Positions 43,559 to 52,424 of a DNA stretch of 64,000 nt are shown here, piece after piece. Source of the stretch: Methylobacterium sp. J-068 (lineage in GTDB: Bacteria > Pseudomonadota > Alphaproteobacteria > Rhizobiales > Beijerinckiaceae); assembly GCF_022829445.1 (NCBI RefSeq), contig NZ_JAKSXY010000061.1:124001-188000 (forward strand). The letters are read 5' to 3'. Below the pieces are notes generated by a model that was given only the letters and a program-made list of their open reading frames with translations, ran no database searches and was not told the DNA's origin. The position numbers were made by a program, and so were the translations under genes. Every line of letters begins with the position of its first letter. Position 1 is the first letter of the stretch.

Positions 43559-43603
43559 GGACGACGGCGCTCCCCCCGTCGGGAGAGGAGCGCCGGCCGC
43601 CGG

Positions 43604-43927
43604 TCAGCCCCGGATCTCGCCGCGCTTGGGGCCGAAGCCCGGGATCATGCAGCGGCACTGCGAACCCCAGGGCTGCGGCTCGGTGATGCAGTTGCCGCGC
43701 TCGGTCAGGCAGAGCCGGCCGAAGCGCTCGCCGCGCGGGCGGCGGTCGTAGCGGTCCTCGTCGTAGCGCCGGCGCTCGTAGCGATCCTCGTCGTAGCGGC
43801 GCTCGAAGCGACGCGGGCGGTCGTCGTCGTAATACTGGGCGTGCGCCGCGAAGGCGCCGAGCCCGGTGCCGAGCGTCGCCGCCGTGGCGAGGGCCAGGAT
43901 CGCGTTTCGGATGGTCGTGCTGGTCAT
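43604..43927 (-). CDS. Small exported protein with RYDEDRY repeats
   Basis: A 107-residue precursor. A signal peptide (about 30 residues, cleavage near AHA-QYY) is followed by a charged aromatic repeat (RRYDEDRYERR, then RRYDEDRYDRR) and a C-terminal part with three cysteines (GRLCLTERGNCI, SQCRCMIPG, four in all counting CRC). The function is unknown. AGGAG lies nine bases before the ATG. It is convergent with murA, 45 bases between ends. Confidence 0.75.
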   Translation of the reverse strand: MTSTTIRNAILALATAATLGTGLGAFAAHAQYYDDDRPRRFERRYDEDRYERRRYDEDRYDRRPRGERFGRLCLTERGNCITEPQPWGSQCRCMIPGFGPKRGEIRG

Positions 43928-44028
43928 GGACGTCTCTCCTGCGGATGTCTGACGGGCGCCCCGCGCGCCGTCCCGAACGTCGAAGCCCGATCTAGCGGCG
44001 CCGGCCTGAACGGCGCCTGAGATGGTTC

Positions 44029-45150
44029 TCAGCCGATCAGGCGCGTGACGAGGCGGACCAGCGGCAGCACCGCCCGGGCGAGGCGGATCTGGCCGGGCAA
44101 CTGGTGCGGCCCGAGGGGCCGGTGGACGAGGCGCGGGCTGAGGCGCTCGGCCTCCGCCACCGCGTGGCCGGCGAGCGGATGGGCCATCACCCGCGCGGCG
44201 TCCTCGGGCGTGATCCCGAGGGTCCGCGCCCAGACCCGCTCGGTGCCGAGCCGGCCGGCCGCGTGCAGGCGGCGCAGGCGGCGGCGCCAGGCGTAGCGGT
44301 AGAGGGCGCGCGGCACCGGTTCGAGGCGGGCGTCGCACAGGCTGTCGGGCTTCTCGCAGCGCGCCCGGATGGTGTCGGCGACGCCGCCCGGCGCCCGGCC
44401 CACGAGGCGCCCCGAGACCGTGACGAGGATGGCGGGGTCGTGCCGGACGTGCAGCCCCTGCGCGAGCAGGAGGGCGACGAAGGCCCCGTCCTCGCCGAGC
44501 GCGATGGCCGGCATGCCGCCGACCGCCCGGTAGGCCTCCACGCTGACGCCGAGGGTGGCGCCGATGGTGGTGCGGTGGCAGGGCCAGGGATCGCGCGGAT
44601 CGGGGTCGATGCGCGCCTCGGCCTCGGTGAGGAGGTCGCTGTAGATGTCCTCGCGCTCGCCGCGCCAGTGCAAGGAGGGCGGCAGCAGGGCCCGCTCGGC
44701 CGCGTCGAGTTCGATCCGGCCCGCCACCGCGTCGGCGCCCCGGTCGAGGGCGGCCCGGTTGCGCGCGACCCAGTCGGCCGGCACCCGGCTGTCGGCGTCG
44801 GTGGAGAGGATCAGCCCCGTGTCGCCGAGCCAGTCGGCGGCCCGGTTCATCGCCTCGCGCCGGGCCCAGCCCGCATGGGCCCCGGCATACTCGACATTCG
44901 TGACGCGGACCGGCACCGACAGCCGGGGCACGAGGTCGGCGACGATCGCCGCCGTGGCGTCGGTGCAGTTGTTGAGGAACAGCACCACGCCGAGGCTGCC
45001 GGCGGGGATGCCGGCCTGGGCGTCGATGGCGCGCAGACAGGCCTCGATGCGCTCGGCCTCGTTGCGCACGGGGATGGCGACGACCGCGTTCGGCGCCGCG
45101 ATGGCGAGGCCAGCGGCCTCGCCGGAGGGAGAGAGGGATGCGGCCGACAC
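44029..45150 (-). CDS. Family 2 glycosyltransferase
   Basis: A 373-residue GT-A enzyme. VVAIPVRNEAERIEACLRAI opens the nucleotide-binding fold (about residues 23-42), LILSTDADSRVPADWV holds the DXD metal site, and TTIGATLGVSVEAYRAVGGMPAIALGEDG gives the acceptor-side ED motif. No membrane helix or signal is evident. The start is taken as GTG 45150, seven bases after GGAG; the frame continues to 45366 but with poor-looking sequence. Divergent from DUF2948 and the histidine gene. The product is not known, a polysaccharide or hopanoid/glycolipid sugar being possible. Confidence 0.82.
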   Translation of the reverse strand: MSAASLSPSGEAAGLAIAAPNAVVAIPVRNEAERIEACLRAIDAQAGIPAGSLGVVLFLNNCTDATAAIVADLVPRLSVPVRVTNVEYAGAHAGWARREAMNRAADWLGDTGLILSTDADSRVPADWVARNRAALDRGADAVAGRIELDAAERALLPPSLHWRGEREDIYSDLLTEAEARIDPDPRDPWPCHRTTIGATLGVSVEAYRAVGGMPAIALGEDGAFVALLLAQGLHVRHDPAILVTVSGRLVGRAPGGVADTIRARCEKPDSLCDARLEPVPRALYRYAWRRRLRRLHAAGRLGTERVWARTLGITPEDAARVMAHPLAGHAVAEAERLSPRLVHRPLGPHQLPGQIRLARAVLPLVRLVTRLIG

Positions 45151-45352
45151 GCGGAAACTCCGATTCGCCGGATCGGACGGGAGCCGGCGCGAGGCGCCGT
45201 CCCTAGCAGGTTCGGCAAGCGGGACAATGGCGGAGTTCCGCCCAGACAGTTGCCGTGGGCGGGCCGCCTCGCTACCTACGGCTCCCACCCTCCCGAACAG
45301 CCGAGCCCGGAACGCGGGGGCCGGCGAGCGATGGAAGAGCGCGACACCCCCC

Positions 45353-45847
45353 ATGACACCCCGCATGGAGCTTCTCAGGCTCGCCGCCCTCGACGCCGAA
45401 GACCTGGGCGTCGTCTCCGCCCACCTGCAGGACGCGATCCTGAAGGCGAGCGATCTCGCTTATCTTGGCGCCCAGCACCGCTTCGTCCTGGTGGCGCGCC
45501 GCTTCGACTGGTCGGCGGAGGACGGCGCGCCGCCGCGCCGCCGGCTGACGGGCATGCATTTCGACCGGGTGCTCAAGGTGCGCACGCGCGGGATCACGCC
45601 CGGCGCCGAATCCGAGGCCCCCCTCGAACTCCTCGCCATCACCTTCACGCCCACCGAGGCGCCCTCCGGCACCGCCACCCTGGTCTTCGCGGGCGGCGCC
45701 GCGATCCAGCTCGACCTCGAATGCATCGAGGTGCAACTCAAGGATCTCGGCCCGGTCTGGGAGGTCGAGGGACGTCCCGACCACGAGGCCGTGGCCGCCG
45801 GGCGCGCCGCGATCGAGGGACACGCGCGCGAGGGAAACACCCGATGA
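45353..45847 (+). CDS. DUF2948 family protein
   Basis: A 164-residue protein (160 if the second ATG at 45365 is used) matching the DUF2948 pattern: LLRLAALDAEDLGVVSAHLQDA, RFVLVARRFDW, RRRLTGMHFDRVLKVRTRGI and IQLDLECIEVQLKDLGPVWE. The function is not known, but the gene is widely located next to hisD in alphaproteobacteria. Its stop overlaps the hisD ATG by four bases. Confidence 0.88.
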   Translation: MTPRMELLRLAALDAEDLGVVSAHLQDAILKASDLAYLGAQHRFVLVARRFDWSAEDGAPPRRRLTGMHFDRVLKVRTRGITPGAESEAPLELLAITFTPTEAPSGTATLVFAGGAAIQLDLECIEVQLKDLGPVWEVEGRPDHEAVAAGRAAIEGHAREGNTR

Positions 45848-47139
45848 TCCGTCTCGATTCCCGCGACGAAGATTTCGCCGACGCCTTCACGCGCCTGCTC
45901 AGCGTCAAGCGCGAGATCTCCGAGGACGTCGACGAGACCGTGCGGGGCATCATCGCGGGCGTGGTCTCGGGCGGCGACGACGCGCTCGTGGACTACACCC
46001 GCCGCTTCGACCGCTTCGGCGAGGATTTCACGGTCGCCTCCCTGCGGGTGACGCCGGCCGAGATCGAGGCCGCCATCGCGGCCTGCCCGGCCGAGGCCCT
46101 GGAGGCCCTGCGCTTCGCGGCCGCGCGCATCGAGGCGTTCCACGCCGCGCAGGTGCCGGGCGACCACATGGCCACCGACAGCCTCGGCGTCACCGCCGGC
46201 TGGCGCTGGACGGCGCTCGAATCCGTCGGCCTCTACGTGCCCGGCGGCACCGCGAGCTACCCCTCCTCGGTGCTGATGAACGCGATTCCCGCCCGCGTCG
46301 CGGGCGTGCCCCGCGTCGTCATGGTGGTGCCGATGCCGGAGGGAACCCTGAACCCGCTGGTGCTTGCCGCCGCGCATCTCTCCGGCGTCGACGAGGTCTA
46401 CCGGGTCGGCGGCGCGCAGGCGGTGGCGGCGCTGGCCTACGGCACGGGCACGATCGCGCCGGTGGCCAAGATCGTCGGCCCCGGCAACGCCTGGGTGGCG
46501 GCAGCCAAGCGCCGGGTGTTCGGGCAGGTCGGCATCGACATGATCGCGGGTCCCTCCGAGGTGCTGATCCTCGCCGATGCCCACGCCAATCCCGACTGGG
46601 TCGCGGCCGACCTCCTGGCCCAGGCCGAGCACGACGCGGCCGCGCAATCGATCCTGATCACGGATTCCGAGAGGCTGGCGGGCGACGTGGAAGCGGCGGT
46701 GGAGCGCGCCCTCGCGACCCTGCCCCGCGCGACGATCGCCCGGGCGAGCTGGCGCGATTACGGCGCCATCGTGGTGGTGCGCGATTTCGACGAGGCCGTG
46801 CCGCTGGTCGACCGCCTCGCGCCCGAGCACCTGGAGATCGAGACGGCGGACGCGGAAGGCCTCGCCGCCAAGGTCCGCAACGCGGGCGCGATCTTCCTCG
46901 GTTCGCATACGCCGGAGGCCATCGGCGACTATGTCGGCGGCCCCAACCACGTCCTGCCCACGGCCCGCTCGGCGCGGTTCTCCTCGGGGCTCGGCGTGCT
47001 CGACTTCATGAAGCGCACCACGATCCTGCGCTGCGACCCGGCGGCCCTGCGGGCGCTGGGACCCTCGGCCATCGCGCTCGGACGCTCGGAGGGCCTCGAG
47101 GGCCACGCCCGTTCGGTGGCCATCCGCCTGAACCTGTGA
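45844..47139 (+). CDS. hisD: Histidinol dehydrogenase
   Basis: Zinc enzyme performing the last two NAD-dependent oxidations to histidine. The 431-residue protein shows [57 protein letters not shown], the metal/catalytic histidines in QAEHDAAAQ and the LAPEHLE motif, and [18 protein letters not shown] 45844 overlaps the upstream stop. No other his gene lies here. Confidence 0.97.
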   Translation: MIRLDSRDEDFADAFTRLLSVKREISEDVDETVRGIIAGVVSGGDDALVDYTRRFDRFGEDFTVASLRVTPAEIEAAIAACPAEALEALRFAAARIEAFHAAQVPGDHMATDSLGVTAGWRWTALESVGLYVPGGTASYPSSVLMNAIPARVAGVPRVVMVVPMPEGTLNPLVLAAAHLSGVDEVYRVGGAQAVAALAYGTGTIAPVAKIVGPGNAWVAAAKRRVFGQVGIDMIAGPSEVLILADAHANPDWVAADLLAQAEHDAAAQSILITDSERLAGDVEAAVERALATLPRATIARASWRDYGAIVVVRDFDEAVPLVDRLAPEHLEIETADAEGLAAKVRNAGAIFLGSHTPEAIGDYVGGPNHVLPTARSARFSSGLGVLDFMKRTTILRCDPAALRALGPSAIALGRSEGLEGHARSVAIRLNL

Positions 47140-47146
47140 GGGCCTG

Positions 47147-47644
47147 ATGTCCGGCGCGGCCAAATCCAGCGAGCCCCAATCGCCCCATCGCCTCGCGGCG
47201 GTCACCTTCGACGAGGAATCCATCGGGCGGGGCAACCCCGACCAGGAGCACGAGCGCGCCATCGCGATCTTCGACATCCTGGAGGACAACAGCTTCACGA
47301 TCCCAGGCCGCGAGGGGCCCTACGCCCTCACCCTCGGCCTCGTGGAGAACAAGCTCGCCTTCGCGATCCGGCGCGAAGACGGCGAGCCGGTGATGACCCA
47401 CCTCCTGTCGCTGACCCCGTTCCGGCGGGTGATCCGCGACTACGAGATGATCTGCGAGAGCTACTACAACGCCATCCGCACCGCCTCGCCGACCCAGATC
47501 GAGGCGATCGACATGGGCCGGCGCGGCCTGCACAACGAGGCCTCGGACCTGCTGCGCCAGCGCCTCGAAGGCAAGGTCGACCTCGACCACGACACCGCGC
47601 GCCGGCTGTTCACCCTGGTCTTCGCCCTGCACTGGAAGGCCTGA
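47147..47644 (+). CDS. UPF0262 family protein
   Basis: A 165-residue protein of the UPF0262 family, recognised by [50 protein letters not shown] and the ending [12 protein letters not shown]. Its biochemical role is unknown. It starts seven bases after hisD and is probably in its operon, the usual arrangement in alphaproteobacteria. Confidence 0.93.
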   Translation: MSGAAKSSEPQSPHRLAAVTFDEESIGRGNPDQEHERAIAIFDILEDNSFTIPGREGPYALTLGLVENKLAFAIRREDGEPVMTHLLSLTPFRRVIRDYEMICESYYNAIRTASPTQIEAIDMGRRGLHNEASDLLRQRLEGKVDLDHDTARRLFTLVFALHWKA

Positions 47645-47708
47645 TACCGTCTTCCGCTCGATCGAAGCGGAGTCGGTCTCGCCCAGCCCGCGCGGCGCCT
47701 GAGAGTCA

Positions 47709-47732
47709 GCCCGGATCCGCCATCCCGAAGGG
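47709..47732. repeat. Interspersed repeat, family B copy 2
   Basis: Shares GCCCGGATCCGCCATCCCGA with 4931-4950, and is followed after a short variable stretch by CGGTCTGAG as at the first copy. Confidence 0.5.
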
Positions 47733-47824
47733 AGCAAGCGGATTCGGTCTGAGCCGCGAAGTCCCGAGCCGGCACGGTCCGAGCCGCGATCCCTCCCGAA
47801 GCGCGAGGCTGAGAAGAAGATCGG

Positions 47825-48286
47825 ATGGCGGACGCGACCGGCCCGAAGAAGACGCGCGTGCAGTCGGCCTTGTTCATGTGCAACTTCAACGCCGTGCGCT
47901 CGCTCGCGGCGGAGGCGATCGCGCGCCACTACTTCGGCAGGTCGATCTACGTGCAATCGGCCGGGGTCCGCTCCGGCGAGCCGGCCGACCCGTTCATGGT
48001 GGCGGCGCTCGACGAGATCGGCATCGACGCGGCGCGCCACAAGCCGCGCACCCTGGCGCAGCTGGAGGAGTGGGAGGGGCTGAACTTCGACCTCATCATC
48101 ACCCTGGCGCCGGAGGCCCACCACGCCGCCCTGGAGCTGACCCGTACCAACGCGGTCGAGGTCGAGTACTGGCCGACCCCCGACCCGACCATCATCCAGG
48201 ACGGAACCCGCGAGCAGCGCCTCGACGGCTACCGCGATGTCCGTGACGGACTGGTCTACCGGATCAAGAGCCGGCTGAAGGTGTGA
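47825..48286 (+). CDS. Low-molecular-weight protein-tyrosine-phosphatase/arsenate-reductase-like protein
   Basis: A 153-residue protein with the P-loop CNFNAVRS (Cys19 to Arg25, CX5R) and a late general-acid aspartate in WPTPDPT, as in LMW phosphatases. QSAGVRSGEPADPFMVAALDEIGID is the conserved helix/strand region. Alphaproteobacterial members sit after UPF0262 as here. The substrate is unknown. Its last 23 bases overlap the end of the convergent NlpC/P60 gene. Confidence 0.88.
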   Translation: MADATGPKKTRVQSALFMCNFNAVRSLAAEAIARHYFGRSIYVQSAGVRSGEPADPFMVAALDEIGIDAARHKPRTLAQLEEWEGLNFDLIITLAPEAHHAALELTRTNAVEVEYWPTPDPTIIQDGTREQRLDGYRDVRDGLVYRIKSRLKV

Positions 48287-49139
48287 GCCGCCGGATCGAC
48301 GTCACCGGCCCGTAGCTCTTTTCCCGGATACGGGCGACGGCCTCGCGCACGGGCTCCACCGCCACCGCCATGTGGTGGCCGTTGGCGTGGATGAGCCGGG
48401 TGGCGTCGAGCATCATCCCGACATGGCCGCGCCAGAACACGAGATCGCCCCGTGCGAGCCCGTCGAGATCGGGCGGCAGCCCGTCCCCGAGCCCGCGCTC
48501 CTGCTGGTCCGCGTCGCGGGGCGCGGCCATCCCCCCCTGCGCGAGGCAGAGCTGGACGAGACCCGAGCAATCGAGGCCGAGGCTGGTGCGGCCGCCCCAG
48601 AGATAGGGCGTGCCGACGAGGCGCTCGGCGGTGGCGGCGTAGTCGGGTTCCACGGCGTCGACGGGCGCGCAATGGCCGGCGAAGACATAGCCGCCGGTGC
48701 CCAGCCGCAGGTAATCGCCGGTCTCCCCCTCCGCGCGGATGCGGGCGCCGAGGGTGAGATGGCCGGCGGCCGGCTGCTTCAGGTCGGGGCCGGGATAGAC
48801 GAAGCTGCGCAGGGCGGTGACGCGATGGGTCGGCGCCGTGGGGCGGCCGAGGGCCGCCTCGGGCAGGTAGCCGACATAGCCGTCATGGGCGAACTGGACG
48901 AAGGCGAAGCCCTCCTCGGCGTCATAGAACGTCACCGCGTCGCCCATCACCGCCTCGGTCTCGAGCCCGGCATCGAAGCGCGGCGCGCGGGTGAGCGGGG
49001 CCGAGGGCACCACGACGCTGCGCGGTTCGCCCACGACGTAGCGCGCGGCCTCGACCCGGCCGCGCAGGCGCGCATCGGCGATCTCGGGCCGGGCCGGGAC
49101 GAGGCGTGGGTCGGACAGGTCGCGCAGGGCGGTCGGCAT
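48264..49139 (-). CDS. NlpC/P60 family cell-wall hydrolase with SH3-type domains
   Basis: A 291-residue cysteine peptidase that should cleave peptide bonds in peptidoglycan stems. Two bacterial SH3 domains (about 34-95 and 105-160) precede the NlpC/P60 domain with Cys191 (LDCSGLVQ), His239 (RGHVGMM) and His251 (HANGHH). There is no evident signal peptide, so it may act on turnover peptides in the cytoplasm, like YkfC-type enzymes, or be exported another way. ATG 49139 is used; GGAG lies 11-12 bases upstream. Confidence 0.9.
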   Translation of the reverse strand: MPTALRDLSDPRLVPARPEIADARLRGRVEAARYVVGEPRSVVVPSAPLTRAPRFDAGLETEAVMGDAVTFYDAEEGFAFVQFAHDGYVGYLPEAALGRPTAPTHRVTALRSFVYPGPDLKQPAAGHLTLGARIRAEGETGDYLRLGTGGYVFAGHCAPVDAVEPDYAATAERLVGTPYLWGGRTSLGLDCSGLVQLCLAQGGMAAPRDADQQERGLGDGLPPDLDGLARGDLVFWRGHVGMMLDATRLIHANGHHMAVAVEPVREAVARIREKSYGPVTSIRRLTPSAGS

Positions 49140-49499
49140 GGGGTGACTATCTCCCGTCCCCAGCCACCCCGCAACCACGCGGATGCCGGGCGATCGCAAG
49201 GGGGCGGTTCGCCCGCCGGACGTCTTCAGGACAGCACCGCGTCGTCCTGGGGCCGCGCAACGCAGTCAGAAGCCACGATGCCGTCTCCCTGCCTGCGGAT
49301 GAGCCCCTGCCGTGCTGTGGCATTTCGACGCCCGACTTTGCCTATCGGGTCGGCATTTCGCTTTTCAGGATGCAGCGCGCTTCGAGGAATCCGCGCGGCG
49401 CCTGATCGAAAATCCATCACGGAACCACGATGCACGGAGCGCACGGGCCGCCCGCGATTTTGTGCGATGCACAAACCTTCGCGGTGCGGTTATGGTCGG
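49140..49499. other. Divergent spacer upstream of the NlpC and 122-residue genes
   Basis: No credible gene in 360 bases. The only clear structure is the 17-bp inverted repeat at 49459-49475. Confidence 0.5.
49459..49475. promoter_or_regulatory. Inverted repeat TTTGTGC-GAT-GCACAAA
   Basis: Perfect 7-bp arms with a 3-bp spacer, 24 bases upstream of the start of the 122-residue protein, where a bound regulator would cover the promoter or ribosome site. The AT-containing arms stand out from the GC-rich surroundings. Confidence 0.55.
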
Positions 49500-49868
49500 A
49501 TGATGACCCAAGCGAGTCGCGCCGTGAAGAAGACCTCGAAATCCTTCCAGGATCTCCCGCCGATCCGCGTGCGACGCGAGCCGCCGACGATCCCCGAGGC
49601 GGTCGCCGCCGCGCAGGACCTCGCCGACGACATCGATCAGCAGGTGGAGATCGCCGCCGGCCTGATCGGCCTGCCGCCCGAGGCCGTGCGCGAGCACGTG
49701 GTCGCCGCCGCGAAGGCCAAGCCCGCGCCGGCCGCGCAGCGGATGCCCGAGCGCATCCTCACCGCCGCGAGCCCGAGCCGGGCGCCGCGCACGGTCATCG
49801 TCGAGCGCCGCACCCGCCCGCCCGTGGTGGTCGAGCGTCGCGGCCGCCCGCCGATCGGGCGGCCCTGA
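49500..49868 (+). CDS. Hypothetical 122-residue protein with basic, proline-rich tail
   Basis: Starts with MMTQASRAVKK and has a central helical region with AVAAAQDLADDIDQQVEIAAGLIGLP and PEAVREHVVAAAKAK (about 35-77), ending in a basic arginine/proline repeat (VERRTRPPVVVERRGRPP). No known domain. Codon use looks native. Two consecutive ATGs make the start uncertain by one residue. A strong inverted repeat just upstream suggests tight transcriptional control. Confidence 0.6.
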   Translation: MMTQASRAVKKTSKSFQDLPPIRVRREPPTIPEAVAAAQDLADDIDQQVEIAAGLIGLPPEAVREHVVAAAKAKPAPAAQRMPERILTAASPSRAPRTVIVERRTRPPVVVERRGRPPIGRP

Positions 49869-49893
49869 ACGCGTCCGTTCACCATTCAGGGTC

Positions 49894-50577
49894 TCACCAG
49901 TCCAGGGTCTTGCCGGTGTAGTCGCGATAGGCCGTCCCGGTCTGGCCGAGATGGCCCTCGATCACGTCGGTGAGGCCGGTGACGCTGGTGGCGACGTCGA
50001 TATCCGCGTCGGCCCCGCCCATCTCGGTGCGAACCCAGCCCGGATGCAGCAGCAGCACGCCGAAACCCGCCTCGTGATGGCGGATCTCGAAACTGCGCGC
50101 CAGGGTGTTGAGCGCGGCCTTGCTCGCCCGGTACGTCTCCCAGCCGCCGGATTCATTGAGGGCGACGCTGCCGAGGATCGAACTCATGAAGGCGACGAGG
50201 CCCTTCGGCGCCAGGCGGTCGAGGAAGGTCTCGGCGAAGCGCACCGGGCTGATCGCATTGGTCAGGTAGACCTGGGCGGCCACGTCGCGGGGCACGGCAT
50301 GGGCGGGGTCGTGCGCCTGCGTCGCCACGCCCGCCACGACGAAGATCAGGTCGAAGCTCTGGCCGGCGAGGCGCCCGTGCAGGGCGTCCACGGCGGCATC
50401 GTCGTCGATATCGGCGGTTTCCACCAAGAGCGCGTCCGAGCTCAGGGCGGCAAGGCCCGGCGAGGCCGAGCGCTGCGTCGCGGTCACCCGCCAGCCCCGC
50501 TGCAGGAAAGTCTCGACGAGGCCGAGACCGAGGCCGCGCGAGGCCCCGACGATGAGCGCGTTCTTGCCAGATGCCAT
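49894..50577 (-). CDS. Short-chain dehydrogenase/reductase family oxidoreductase
   Basis: A 227-residue Rossmann-fold protein. Cofactor loop VGASRGLGLGL (about residues 9-19), the acidic VETADIDDD strand end, NAISPVRFAETFL, the catalytic Ser in MSSILGS and the YRASKAALN motif (Tyr and Lys). The C-terminus has LLLHPGWVRTEMGG. The substrate is unknown. GAGGAC precedes ATG 50577. Confidence 0.9.
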   Translation of the reverse strand: MASGKNALIVGASRGLGLGLVETFLQRGWRVTATQRSASPGLAALSSDALLVETADIDDDAAVDALHGRLAGQSFDLIFVVAGVATQAHDPAHAVPRDVAAQVYLTNAISPVRFAETFLDRLAPKGLVAFMSSILGSVALNESGGWETYRASKAALNTLARSFEIRHHEAGFGVLLLHPGWVRTEMGGADADIDVATSVTGLTDVIEGHLGQTGTAYRDYTGKTLDW

Positions 50578-50700
50578 GATGTCCGTGTCCTCGAAACCTG
50601 AGCGGACTCGGCGCCCGCGCCTCGCAATTCGGAAGCGCCGGCGCCGCCGGCAATCCGCCCCGGCGTGAGCGAGGTGTGCCGACGCACGCAAGCTGGAGAT

Positions 50701-51417
50701 TCAATCCGCCGTCTGCACCGACCAGGTGGCGTGCTCGATGCCGGGCATCCGCGTCAGGCCCGCCACCACGGCGTCGAGTTCGGCCCCCGCCACCGCCGTC
50801 GCCACCAGGGTCGCCACCACCTCGACGGTGTCCTCGCCGCGCTCCACCACCTCGATGCCGCCGACGGGGTACTGCGCCGCCTCCAGGCGCTCCACGAGGA
50901 GATCGCGCGCGGGGCCGGCGCCCTCGGCCTGCACGGTCACCTGGACCTCGTAGGTCGCCTCGGTCTGGCTCTCGTCGATGGGCGCGCGGTTGATGGCGTT
51001 GACCAGCGGCCGCAGCAGGGTGTTGCCGGCGAGCACGGCCGCCGTGACGAAGGCGGCCTCCAGGGGGAAGTCCGCCCCCGCGAAGGCGCCGACGGCGGCC
51101 GAGCACCAGAGGGTCGCGGCGGTGTTGAGCCCGCGCACGTTCATGCCCTCCTTCATGATCACGCCGGCGCCGAGGAAGCCGACGCCCGAGATCACGTAGG
51201 CCACGGTGCGGGTGCCGCCCGCCGCCCCCTCGAGGCGCATGCCGAGATCGACGAAGGCCGCCGCCCCCACCGCCACGAGGACGTTGGTGCGCAGGCCCGC
51301 CGTGCGCTGGCGGTACTGGCGCTCGGCCCCGATCAGGGTGCCGAGGCCGAAGGCGACGAGGAGGCTGACCGCCGAGTTGACGGCTTCGGGCATCGGCCCG
51401 GACAGGAACGGGATCAT
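50701..51417 (-). CDS. MgtC/SapB family membrane protein
   Basis: A 238-residue protein with an N-terminal membrane part of about five helices (LLVAFGLGTLIGAERQYRQRTAGLRTN in part, YVISGVGFLGAGVIMKEG, GLNTAATLWCSAAVGAFAG) carrying the signature MgtC residues, and a C-terminal ACT-like domain (about 150-238). MgtC proteins are linked to low-magnesium adaptation and inhibition of ATP synthase in pathogens; the role in an environmental bacterium is unclear. Confidence 0.92.
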   Translation of the reverse strand: MIPFLSGPMPEAVNSAVSLLVAFGLGTLIGAERQYRQRTAGLRTNVLVAVGAAAFVDLGMRLEGAAGGTRTVAYVISGVGFLGAGVIMKEGMNVRGLNTAATLWCSAAVGAFAGADFPLEAAFVTAAVLAGNTLLRPLVNAINRAPIDESQTEATYEVQVTVQAEGAGPARDLLVERLEAAQYPVGGIEVVERGEDTVEVVATLVATAVAGAELDAVVAGLTRMPGIEHATWSVQTAD

Positions 51418-51468
51418 CGCCCTGCCCTGACGCCGTCCCGTGACGGGACCATGACGGTGCGGATCGGA

Positions 51469-52170
51469 TCAGGCCTGCGGATAATCGGAGATGCCGCCAT
51501 GCGCCGCCGACCACTTGGCCGGCTCGTGCAGGAAGCTCTCGACCTCGGCCAGCACCTTCGGGTCGAAGTGCCCGCTCTCCTTGGCCACCGCCAGCACGTC
51601 CCACCAGGTGGTGAGGTAGTGGAGCTGCACGCCGAGATCGGCCATTAGCTCGCGGCTGTTGGGGAAGATGTCGTAGAAGAACATCACGAAGCAATGGTCG
51701 ACCTGGGCGCCCGCGTCGCGCAGCGCCTTGCAGAACATCGCCTTGCTGCGCCCGTCGGTGGCCAGATCCTCGACCAGCAGGGTCTTGGCGCCCTCCACCA
51801 CCTCGCCCTCGATCTGCGCGTTGCGGCCGAAGCCCTTGGCCTTCTTGCGCACGTACTGCATCGGCAGCATCAGGCGGTCGGAGATCCAGGCCGCGAAGGG
51901 GATACCGGCCGTCTCGCCGCCGGCCACGTGGGTGATCGACTCGTAGCCGATGTCGCGCACGATGGTGGCGGCGGCGAAGTCGTTGAGCGTCGAGCGCAGG
52001 CGCGGATACGAGATGATCTTGCGGCAGTCGATGTAGACCGGGCTCGCCCAGCCCGAGGTGAAGGTGAAGGGCTTGTCCTGGTAGAAGTGCACCGCCTTGA
52101 TCTCGAGGAGCATCTTGGCCGCCTCGCGGGCGATCACGGCGCGGTCGATCGGCAGGAAGGAGGTCGTCAT
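51469..52170 (-). CDS. pyrE: Orotate phosphoribosyltransferase
   Basis: Adds PRPP ribose-phosphate to orotate in pyrimidine synthesis. The 233-residue protein shows [32 protein letters not shown], the [11 protein letters not shown] strand and the PRPP-binding loop [13 protein letters not shown]. It lies 51 bases upstream of the mgtC-like gene on the same strand, so the two may form an operon. Its length suits the alphaproteobacterial type of PyrE. Confidence 0.95.
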   Translation of the reverse strand: MTTSFLPIDRAVIAREAAKMLLEIKAVHFYQDKPFTFTSGWASPVYIDCRKIISYPRLRSTLNDFAAATIVRDIGYESITHVAGGETAGIPFAAWISDRLMLPMQYVRKKAKGFGRNAQIEGEVVEGAKTLLVEDLATDGRSKAMFCKALRDAGAQVDHCFVMFFYDIFPNSRELMADLGVQLHYLTTWWDVLAVAKESGHFDPKVLAEVESFLHEPAKWSAAHGGISDYPQA

Positions 52171-52424
52171 GCGCGGGTTCGCTCTCGTGCGGGTGGCGGG
52201 CGCGAGGCCTCCGCACCCGGGAGAGACCGCGCATCCGCCTCAGGGGTTCTCCTTCCCGCCAACCGTCCGGGGCGTCAACCCTGGACGTCGCGTCGATCCC
52301 GCGCGACCGCTCGGGCCGCCTTCACGTCGGCGAGGACGGCGCCGACCGCGCGCGTCAGGTGTATCGGAACGCGACGCCGGCCCGGATGACGGGTCTGCCT
52401 GCGAAGGCACGGCCCGCGCTGCAA

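Noticed and set aside
43740-43815. Repeated GTAGCG-TCCTCGTCGTAGC blocks as a possible CRISPR-like array
   Set aside because: They encode the RYDEDRY protein repeat in frame, with no unique spacers.
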